11,599 nt of DNA from Acetobacteraceae bacterium. Its GTDB lineage: Bacteria > Pseudomonadota > Alphaproteobacteria > Acetobacterales > Acetobacteraceae. The position numbers and the translations under genes are program-made. The stretch is from contig CANFIE010000081.1 of the NCBI GenBank assembly GCA_947446625.1, positions 1-11,599 on the forward strand. The letters are read 5' to 3'. Each line of letters opens with the position of its first letter. Position 1 is the stretch's first letter. Positions 6,389 through 11,599 of this stretch are shown one piece after another. The notes beneath the pieces were generated by a model. The model searched no databases. It saw nothing but the letters and a program-made list of their open reading frames with translations, and had not been told where the DNA came from.

Positions 6389-7234
6389 CTAACGCTGCCG
6401 GTGCGGACAATAGAAGCTGGCCCGCCCGCTCTGCACGATCCGCTGAATGCCCTTGCAGCGCGGCTCACCCGGGCAATCGCCGCAGGGCAGCCCCTCGCGG
6501 TCGTAAACCAGGAAGCGTTCCTGGAAAAACCCAATGCCGCCATCGGCCTGCACATAATCCCGCAGGCTGGACCCACCGGCCTCGATGCTCTCGGTCAGCA
6601 CCTGCTTGATGGCCGGCACCAGCTTCAGGCAGCGCGCCCCGGCCACGCTATAAGCTTCCCGGCGCGGGCTGATGCCAGCCCGGTGCAGCGCCTCGCTCAC
6701 ATATATATTGCCCAGCCCCGCCACCACCTTCTGGTCCAGCAGCGCGGCCTTTATCGGCGTGTGCTTGCCGGCCAGGGCGTCGCTCAGCACATCGGGCGTA
6801 AAGGCATCCTCCAGCGGCTCCGGCCCCAGCCCGGCCAGCAGCTTGTGGCCATCCTCCGCCGCGCTCGGCACCAAATCCACGCTGCCAAAGCGGCGCGGAT
6901 CGACAAAGCCCACATGGGTGCCGTCCTCGGTCTGCATGAAGAAATGTTCATGCGCCACCGGCTCATTCGGCACATCCGCCACCCGCCGCGCCACCATCCG
7001 GCCCGACATGCCCAAATGCACCAGCAGGCTGTCGCCGCCCTCCAGCCGCATCAGCATGTACTTGGCCCGGCGCCGAAACCCCAGCACCCGCGCCCCTTGC
7101 AGCCGCGCCACCAGCCCGGGCGGAAACGGCCAGCGCATATCCGGCCGGCCGATATGCGCCGCCACGATGCGCCGCCCCTCCAGCACGCGGGCCAGGCCGC
7201 GCATCACCGTTTCCACTTCCGGCAATTCAGGCAT
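6389..7234 (-). CDS. mutM: Formamidopyrimidine-DNA glycosylase (Fpg/MutM)
   Basis: MutM removes 8-oxoguanine and formamidopyrimidines from DNA and cuts the backbone by beta,delta-elimination. The 281-aa product begins MPELPEVET, giving the catalytic N-terminal Pro2 and Glu3 after Met removal, and has the conserved Lys58 (RRRAKYM), HLGMSG, VDPRRFG and GLGNIYVSEALH segments. The start at 7234 is fixed by this N-terminus; TCCCCCC on the plus strand (7239-7245) gives a GGGGGGA Shine-Dalgarno. The C-terminal zinc finger is odd: cysteines are at 251, 254, 260 and 276, and the last usual ligand (the second Cys of CPxC) is Arg279, reading CPHRQR. Another residue such as C260 or H278 may substitute. 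Only 40 bp separate it from divergent ubiE. Confidence 0.95.
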   Translation of the reverse strand: MPELPEVETVMRGLARVLEGRRIVAAHIGRPDMRWPFPPGLVARLQGARVLGFRRRAKYMLMRLEGGDSLLVHLGMSGRMVARRVADVPNEPVAHEHFFMQTEDGTHVGFVDPRRFGSVDLVPSAAEDGHKLLAGLGPEPLEDAFTPDVLSDALAGKHTPIKAALLDQKVVAGLGNIYVSEALHRAGISPRREAYSVAGARCLKLVPAIKQVLTESIEAGGSSLRDYVQADGGIGFFQERFLVYDREGLPCGDCPGEPRCKGIQRIVQSGRASFYCPHRQR

Positions 7235-7274
7235 GCGTTCCCCCCAGGCCATTTCCGGTGCTACCCTGCCCGCC
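7235..7274. promoter_or_regulatory. 40-bp divergent intergenic region between mutM and ubiE
   Basis: The start codons of mutM and ubiE face away from each other across only 40 bp. The mutM side carries a purine-rich Shine-Dalgarno; the ubiE side shows none. There is no room for two separate full promoters, so at least one must reach into the opposite gene, or the ubiE mRNA may have a very short leader. Confidence 0.5.
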
Positions 7275-8012
7275 ATGCAGGAAGATGTCGATTTCGGCTA
7301 CCGTCAGGTGCCGCGCACGGAAAAAGCCACCCTGGTGAAGCAGGTCTTCGCCAGCGTCGCCCCGCGGTACGACCTGATGAACGACCTGATGTCGCTTGGG
7401 CTGCATCGGGCCTGGAAGCGCGCCTTCGTGGCCGCCATTGGCTGCTCCCCGCGGGAAACCCTGCTCGACCTCGCCGGCGGCACTGGCGATATCAGCTTTG
7501 CCGCGCTGGCCAAGGGCGCCGGCCGCGTCCTGCTCACCGACATCAACCCCGCCATGCTGGCCGTGGCGCAGGACCGCGCGCTGGAACGCGGGCTGGCCCA
7601 GGGCCTCAGCCTGCTCTGCGTCGATGCCGAACACATCCCGCTGCCCGATTGCAGCGTGGAGAAAATCTCCATCGCCTTCGGCCTGCGCAACTGCACCGAC
7701 AAACCTGCCGTGCTGCGCGAAGCCCGCCGCGTACTGCGCCCCGGTGGCCGCTTCCACTGCCTGGAATTCTCCCGCGTGGAAGTCGCCCCCCTGGCGCCGA
7801 TCTATGACGCCTGGAGCTTCAAGGTCCTGCCCCTGCTCGGCGCCCGCTTCGCCCAGGATGCCGAGAGCTACCAATACCTGGCCGAAAGCATCCGCATGTT
7901 CCCCGACCAGGAAGCCCTGGCCGAGATGATGCGCGCCGCCGGGCTGGAACAGGTGAAATACCAAAGCCTCTCTGGCGGCATCGTCGCCATTCACACCGGC
8001 TGGCGCCTGTAG
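7275..8012 (+). CDS. ubiE: Ubiquinone/menaquinone C-methyltransferase UbiE
   Basis: UbiE is the SAM-dependent C-methyltransferase that methylates the benzoquinol ring in ubiquinone synthesis (and demethylmenaquinol where made). The 245-aa product matches the family length. It shows the N-terminal signature VFASVAPRYDLMNDLMSLGLHRAWK (in part, residues 25-48), SAM motif I LDLAGGTGD (64-72), an acidic D89 in LLTDINPAML, VDAEHIPLP (117-124), FGLRNCTDK (135-143) and RVLRPGGRF (152-160). The ATG at 7275 gives MQEDVDFGYRQVP, a normal start for the family, though no Shine-Dalgarno is seen. It is the first gene of a tightly spaced run of six; the next gene starts 3 bp after its stop. Confidence 0.95.
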   Translation: MQEDVDFGYRQVPRTEKATLVKQVFASVAPRYDLMNDLMSLGLHRAWKRAFVAAIGCSPRETLLDLAGGTGDISFAALAKGAGRVLLTDINPAMLAVAQDRALERGLAQGLSLLCVDAEHIPLPDCSVEKISIAFGLRNCTDKPAVLREARRVLRPGGRFHCLEFSRVEVAPLAPIYDAWSFKVLPLLGARFAQDAESYQYLAESIRMFPDQEALAEMMRAAGLEQVKYQSLSGGIVAIHTGWRL

Positions 8013-8015
8013 CCC

Positions 8016-8477
8016 ATGCTCACCACGCGCCTCGTCACCCCGGCCGACCTTTCGCAAACCCCCACCCTGGCGGCGCTGCAGCAAGTGCCGGTCGATCTCG
8101 ACGAACGCGCCTACCTGTTCCCTCAGGGCAAGCCGCTCACCCGGCTGGTGCTGCACCCGGATGGCCGGCACATCCGAGTGGATGCCGTCTTCGCCTTCAA
8201 CGCCACGCGCACCCCACCCCGGCTGTTCACACTGGAGTTGGACGACGCCCGGCATTTGGCGAAAACCCTGGTGGATGCCGTCTATCTGGCTCGCACCCAG
8301 CACGCCATTACCGAGACGATGCGCGTGACCATCGAGGTGCTGGCCAATGGCTACCGCCTGCAAATCGGCGAACAGGATACCGGCCTCGGCCTCTACCTCG
8401 GCACCGCCAGCATCTGGCGGGTTTGCCAGGCGCTGCTGCGCGCCATCGATTCCATCGCCCCGGTCGAAAGCAATTAG
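8016..8477 (+). CDS. Unrecognised 153-aa protein between ubiE and coaBC
   Basis: I do not recognise this family. It is supported as a gene by tight packing: 3 bp after the ubiE stop and 2 bp before the coaBC start, with normal codon use for the window and no competing frame. The product has no signal peptide or membrane segment. It looks like a soluble alpha/beta protein: an N-terminal region (1-30), strand-like stretches around residues 42-55 and 66-77, a helix with DDARHLAKTLVDAVY (76-90), another strand pair around 100-115 (MRVTIEVLANGYRLQI) and a C-terminal helix from about 130. No cysteine cluster or nucleotide-binding motif is evident. In many alphaproteobacteria ubiB lies between ubiE and coaBC; this protein is far too short for UbiB and shows none of its kinase-like motifs. 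Confidence 0.75.
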   Translation: MLTTRLVTPADLSQTPTLAALQQVPVDLDERAYLFPQGKPLTRLVLHPDGRHIRVDAVFAFNATRTPPRLFTLELDDARHLAKTLVDAVYLARTQHAITETMRVTIEVLANGYRLQIGEQDTGLGLYLGTASIWRVCQALLRAIDSIAPVESN

Positions 8478-8479
8478 TC

Positions 8480-9661
8480 ATGCAGGGCAAGAACCTGCTG
8501 CTGGTCATCTCCGGCAGCATCGCTGCGTATAAATCGCTGCTGCTCATCCGCCTGCTGCGCCAGTCCGGCGCCACGGTCCACGCCGTGCTCACCGCCGGCG
8601 GCGCCCGCTTCGTCACGCGGGAAGCCCTGGCCGGCCTTACCGGCCAACGCGTGCATGACGATCTTTGGGCCGCCGAGGCCGAGATTGGCCATATCCGCCT
8701 GGCCCGCCTGCCCGATGCCGTGGTGGTGGCCCCCGCCAGCGCCGACCTGCTGGCCAAAATGGCGCATGGCCTGGCCGATGACCTGGCCAGCACCATCCTG
8801 CTCGCCACCCGCGCCCCGATTCTGGTGGCCCCGGCCATGAACCCGGCCATGTGGCAGCACCCCGCCACCCAGGCCAACATGGCCCTGCTGCGCGCCCGCG
8901 GCGTGGCCGTGGTGGGCCCCGGGGAAGGCGCCATGGCCGAGCCCGAAAGCGGCCCCGGCCGGCTGGCCGAAGCCGAGGAAATGCACGCCGCCATCGCCGC
9001 GCTGCTGGCCCCGGCCGGCCCGCTTACCGGCCGCCACGCCCTGGTCACCAGCGGCCCGACGCATGAGCCCATCGACCCCGTGCGCTACATCGCCAATCGC
9101 AGCAGCGGCAAGCAGGGCCACGCCATCGCCGCCGCCCTGGCCGCGCTCGGCGCCCGCGTCACGCTGGTCTCCGGCCCGGTTACCCAGCCCACCCCCAAAG
9201 GCGTGATGCTGCGCCCGGTGGAAACCGCGCGCGACATGCTGGCCGCCTGCGAAGCCGCCCTGCCCGCCGATGTTTTTGTCGCCGCCGCCGCCGTGGCTGA
9301 TTGGCGCGTTGCCAGCGAAGCCACGCAAAAACTGAAAAAAACGCCGGGTGCCGCCGCCCCCACCCTCACCATGGCGCTGAACCCCGATATTCTCGCCACC
9401 CTCTCAAAGCACACCCAGCGCCCGCGCCTCGTCGTCGGCTTCGCCGCCGAGACCGAAACCGTGGTGCAGCACGCGCTCGACAAGCGCCAGCGCAAGGGCT
9501 GCGACTGGATCGTGGCGAATGACGTCTCCGGCGATGTCATGGGCGGCGACCTCAACACCATCCACCTCATTTCCGCCGAGGGCGTCGAGGATTGGCCCCG
9601 CCTGCCGAAGCAGGATGTGGCCGCCCGGCTGGCGGCGCGCATCGCCAAGGAATTCAGCTGA
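8480..9661 (+). CDS. coaBC: Bifunctional phosphopantothenoylcysteine decarboxylase / phosphopantothenate-cysteine ligase
   Basis: CoaBC performs two coenzyme A steps: CoaB joins cysteine to 4'-phosphopantothenate using CTP, and the FMN-bound CoaC half decarboxylates the product. The 393-aa protein has the normal length. The CoaC half shows GSIAAYK (12-18), catalytic His71 (IGHIRLAR), PASADLLAKMAHG and APAMNPAMW with Asn121. The CoaB half starts near 183 with LVTSGPTHEPIDPVRYIANRSSG (188-210 in part; Asn206) and AAAVADWR (269-276). The position of the E. coli active-site Cys158 is Glu154 here (AMAEPESGPGR). Several other alphaproteobacterial CoaBC proteins, as I remember them, also lack this Cys. 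The ATG at 8480 is chosen because the family begins at MQGKNLLLVISGS. The stop overlaps the dut start by one base. Confidence 0.95.
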   Translation: MQGKNLLLVISGSIAAYKSLLLIRLLRQSGATVHAVLTAGGARFVTREALAGLTGQRVHDDLWAAEAEIGHIRLARLPDAVVVAPASADLLAKMAHGLADDLASTILLATRAPILVAPAMNPAMWQHPATQANMALLRARGVAVVGPGEGAMAEPESGPGRLAEAEEMHAAIAALLAPAGPLTGRHALVTSGPTHEPIDPVRYIANRSSGKQGHAIAAALAALGARVTLVSGPVTQPTPKGVMLRPVETARDMLAACEAALPADVFVAAAAVADWRVASEATQKLKKTPGAAAPTLTMALNPDILATLSKHTQRPRLVVGFAAETETVVQHALDKRQRKGCDWIVANDVSGDVMGGDLNTIHLISAEGVEDWPRLPKQDVAARLAARIAKEFS

Positions 9662-10110
9662 TGACCCAGAGCATCCATGTGGTCCGCCTGCCCCACGCCG
9701 CCGACCTGCCCTTGCCCAGCTACGCCACCGCCGGCGCGGCGGGCATGGACCTGCTGGCCGCCGTCACCGCCCCGCTCACCGTGGCGCCCGGCGCCCGCGC
9801 CCTGGTGCCCACCGGCCTGCGCATGGCCATTCCGGCGGGGCATGAGCTGCAAATCCGCCCGCGCAGCGGCCTGGCGCTGAAAAACGGCATCACCCTGCCC
9901 AATAGCCCCGGCACCATCGACGAAGACTATCGCGGCGAACTCGGCGTCATCATCCTGAATGCGGGGCAGGAGCCCTTCACCGTGGAACGCGGCATGCGCA
10001 TCGCCCAGGCCGTGCTGGCCCCGGTTACCCGCGCCGCCTGGGCCGAGGTGACCGAACTGCCCGAGACCTCGCGCGGCGAAGGCGGCTTCGGCTCGACAGG
10101 CACGCGCTGA
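9661..10110 (+). CDS. dut: Deoxyuridine 5'-triphosphate nucleotidohydrolase (dUTPase)
   Basis: dUTPase splits dUTP to dUMP and diphosphate, preventing uracil incorporation into DNA and feeding dTMP synthesis. The 149-aa product is a standard trimeric dUTPase with all five motifs: 1, AGAAGMDLLAA (24-34); 2, RPRSGLALK (66-74); 3, GTIDEDYRGEL (84-94) with the catalytic Asp87 and Tyr90; 4, RIAQAVLAPV (113-122); 5, RGEGGFGSTG (138-147). The start is the ATG in TGATG, sharing one base with the coaBC stop, with AAGGA about 10 nt upstream. The coaBC-dut pairing is widespread in proteobacteria. Confidence 0.97.
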   Translation: MTQSIHVVRLPHAADLPLPSYATAGAAGMDLLAAVTAPLTVAPGARALVPTGLRMAIPAGHELQIRPRSGLALKNGITLPNSPGTIDEDYRGELGVIILNAGQEPFTVERGMRIAQAVLAPVTRAAWAEVTELPETSRGEGGFGSTGTR

Positions 10111-10127
10111 ATACCCATATCCCGGCC

Positions 10128-10955
10128 ATGGACCTCGATTTCACCGACGCCGAACTGCACCGCTATTCGCGCCACATCCTGCTGGCCGATGTCGGCGCCA
10201 TCGGGCAGGCCAAGCTCCGTTCCGCCCGCGTCCTCATCGTTGGCGCCGGTGGCCTCGGCTCGCCGCTCGCGCTCTACCTCGCCGCCGCCGGCATCGGCAC
10301 GCTCGGCCTGGTGGACCACGACGTGCTGGAGCTTTCCAACCTGCAACGCCAGGTGGCCCACACCACCGCCCGCATCGGCCGCAACAAGGCCGAAAGCGCC
10401 GCCGAGACGCTGCACGCCCTGAACCCCGAGACGCAGGTAGAGATCCACGCCCGGCGCATGGATGCCGAAGCGGCGCAGGAGCTGATCCCGCGCTACGACA
10501 TCATCTGCGACGGCACCGACAATTTCCCCACCCGGTTTTTGCTGGGAGACGCCTGCCACCTGCTCGGCAAGCCGCTCGTCAGCGCGGCGGTGCTGCGGTT
10601 CGAGGGCCAGCTCTCCACCTACAAAGGCCATCTCGGCGCCCCGCACCCCTGCCACCGCTGCCTCCACCCCGAAATCCCGCCCGACGGCTTGGTGCCCAGT
10701 TGCGGTGAGGCCGGCGTGCTCGGCGCCGTCACCGGGGTAATGGGCACGCTGCAAGCCACCGAAGTGCTGAAGGAAATCCTCGGCATCGGCGAAAGCATGT
10801 CCGGCCGGCTGCTGCTGTGGGACGCGTTGGAAACCCGCTTCCGCACCATCAAGCTGCGCCGCGACCCCGCCTGCGCCCTGTGCGGCCCGGCCGCCAGCAT
10901 CCACACCCTTGCCGCCCACGCCAACCCGCCCGCGCTGGTTTGCGCGGCACCATGA
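10128..10955 (+). CDS. moeB: MoeB/ThiF/HesA-family adenylyltransferase
   Basis: E1-like enzymes of this family use ATP to adenylate the C-terminal glycine of a small ubiquitin-like sulfur carrier (MoaD for MoeB, ThiS for ThiF), preparing it to accept sulfur. The 275-aa product has the nucleotide loop GAGGLGSP (39-46), the acidic/Arg segment VDHDVLELSNLQRQ (62-75), Lys87, GTDNFPTR (129-136), the active-site Cys192 in PSCGEAGVLG and two zinc CxxC pairs (C175/C178 and C249/C252). There is no rhodanese domain after the core; a Cys lies four residues from the end (C272). MoeB is the most likely role, but sequence alone does not separate MoeB from ThiF. The gene starts 17 bp after dut and its stop overlaps the next start as ATGA. 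Confidence 0.88.
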   Translation: MDLDFTDAELHRYSRHILLADVGAIGQAKLRSARVLIVGAGGLGSPLALYLAAAGIGTLGLVDHDVLELSNLQRQVAHTTARIGRNKAESAAETLHALNPETQVEIHARRMDAEAAQELIPRYDIICDGTDNFPTRFLLGDACHLLGKPLVSAAVLRFEGQLSTYKGHLGAPHPCHRCLHPEIPPDGLVPSCGEAGVLGAVTGVMGTLQATEVLKEILGIGESMSGRLLLWDALETRFRTIKLRRDPACALCGPAASIHTLAAHANPPALVCAAP

Positions 10956-11323
10956 AGCCGCTCGGCATTCTGCTGCGCCATGGCGACCACGAGGCGGCGC
11001 ATTACGCCCTGGTACTGGCCACTGGCGCGGCAGCGGTGGGCCGCAATGTCACGCTCTTTGCCACCAATGCCGGCTGCCGGCTGTTCCTGGCCAATTCGCC
11101 CCTGTTGCAGGACCCGCGCGAGGCCCTGTTGGCCGAACGCGGCGTCGCCACCATCGCCATCCTGCTGGAAGCGGCCGATGAACTGGGCATTCAGCGCATC
11201 GTCTGCGAAGCCGGGCTGGCCGCCGAGGGCCTGCGCGGCGCGCCCCTGGCCCCCGGGGTTACCGTGGCCGGCGTCATCACCTTCCTGGCCGCCACGGCGG
11301 AAGGGCAAATGCTCAGCCTGTAA
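10952..11323 (+). CDS. DsrE-like small sulfur-transfer family protein
   Basis: The 123-aa product resembles the DsrE/DsrF/TusD type of small alpha/beta protein, which carries persulfide sulfur on a cysteine. Points in favour are an N-terminal strand (PLGILLRHGD), the helix EAAHYALVLATGAAAVG (14-30) followed by VTLFATNAGC (33-42), a length typical for the family, and Cys85 in RIVCEAGLAAEGL, placed like the sulfur-carrying Cys of TusD. Cys42 is a second candidate. The start at 10952 is set by the 4-bp ATGA overlap with the adenylyltransferase stop, implying translational coupling. A role in passing sulfur to the product of that enzyme is an inference from position only. It ends the six-gene run and is followed by a weak terminator-like hairpin. 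Confidence 0.72.
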   Translation: MKPLGILLRHGDHEAAHYALVLATGAAAVGRNVTLFATNAGCRLFLANSPLLQDPREALLAERGVATIAILLEAADELGIQRIVCEAGLAAEGLRGAPLAPGVTVAGVITFLAATAEGQMLSL

Positions 11324-11325
11324 TT

Positions 11326-11349
11326 TCAGCGCTTTGGGCTGATTTCTTC
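11326..11349 (+). terminator. Weak terminator-like hairpin after the dsrE-like gene
   Basis: Three bases after the stop, TCAGC pairs with GCTGA around a 7-nt loop, followed by TTTCTTC. The stem is only 5 bp and the T-run is interrupted, so termination strength is doubtful. Its position at the end of the operon is right. Confidence 0.3.
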
Positions 11350-11405
11350 ATTCCGGCATCAACTGTGGCTTGACCCCACCCCCCTGCGCTTGGCAATGCT
11401 GGCGC

Positions 11406-11599
11406 ATGCGCGTGCGGTCCCTCCTCGTATTGCCGGCCCTGCTGCTTTCGCTTGCCGCGGCAGCGCAGCAGACTGCACCCACGCCCACGCCGCCAACCCA
11501 GCCCGCGCAGCAACAGCCGCCGCGCCGTCCGCCGGCCCGCGCCGCCCGCCCGGCCGCGCAGCCAGCCCCCGCGCCCACCCCCGCCCCGGCGGCCGAACC
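11406..11599 (+). CDS. Secreted or periplasmic Pro/Ala-rich protein, N-terminal part only
   Basis: The frame is open from the ATG at 11406 to the window edge (64 codons and two bases). The product begins MRVRSLLVLPALLLSLAAAA then QQ: positive n-region, hydrophobic core and an Ala-x-Ala site, a clear Sec signal peptide with likely cleavage after about residue 20. The rest seen is a low-complexity stretch rich in Pro, Ala, Gln and Thr with a short Arg-containing piece (residues 42-50), typical of a flexible linker before a folded domain that lies outside the window. No lipobox Cys is present. A TTGACC at 11370-11375 could be the -35 box of its promoter; no good -10 box or Shine-Dalgarno is seen. 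The function cannot be told. Confidence 0.6.
   Translation, partial: MRVRSLLVLPALLLSLAAAAQQTAPTPTPPTQPAQQQPPRRPPARAARPAAQPAPAPTPAPAAE

Noticed and set aside
7227..8363. Long minus-strand frame opposite ubiE and the 153-aa gene
   Set aside because: This is a mirror frame with biased Gly/Gln/His composition. ubiE on the plus strand has all family motifs.
8474..9328. Long minus-strand frame opposite coaBC
   Set aside because: It is Gly/His/Gln-rich antisense of a conserved gene, a typical high-GC artefact.
9927..10919. Long minus-strand frame opposite dut and moeB
   Set aside because: It runs antisense across two clearly conserved genes and its composition is artefactual.
11313..11578. Minus-strand small frames opposite the secreted protein
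   Set aside because: They have no ribosome-binding site and low-complexity composition. The plus-strand frame has a convincing signal peptide.

Overview
This is a GC-rich chromosomal window of housekeeping genes. It very likely comes from an alphaproteobacterium, and the protein style and gene order suggest Rhodospirillales/Acetobacteraceae. That placement is inferred from the cluster mutM - enoyl-CoA hydratase - rpsT - dnaA next to a divergent ubiE - coaBC - dut block, an order known from alphaproteobacteria; no database search was possible.

Layout. Minus strand, read from 7234 down to 26: mutM (DNA repair glycosylase), an enoyl-CoA hydratase/isomerase family gene, rpsT (ribosomal protein S20), a 344-bp structured intergenic region, dnaA (replication initiator), a calcineurin-like metallophosphoesterase, a 231-bp intergenic region with a tandem hairpin repeat, dnaN (beta clamp) and recF, which overlaps dnaN by 4 bp. 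The left edge may hold the ribosome-binding region of the next gene. Plus strand, from 7275: ubiE, an unrecognised 153-aa gene, coaBC, dut, a MoeB/ThiF-type adenylyltransferase and a DsrE-like small protein. These six are packed with spacings from a 4-bp overlap to 17 bp and look like one operon. After a short gap the window ends inside a gene for a secreted Pro/Ala-rich protein.

How the genes fit together. dnaA, dnaN and recF supply initiation, processivity and gap repair of DNA replication. mutM and dut keep oxidised guanine and uracil out of DNA. ubiE (quinone methylation), coaBC (coenzyme A) and the adenylyltransferase/DsrE pair (probable sulfur transfer) are cofactor genes.

No defence system, mobile element, CRISPR array, tRNA or rRNA is visible. 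The points of interest are subtle: a duplicated hairpin with compensatory base changes before dnaN; palindromes, one centred on a GANTC methylation motif, upstream of dnaA; three successive hairpins plus an opposite-strand promoter-like sequence between rpsT and dnaA; an unknown gene in the place often held by ubiB; unusual residues in MutM and CoaC; and a possible MoeB-DsrE sulfur-relay pair.
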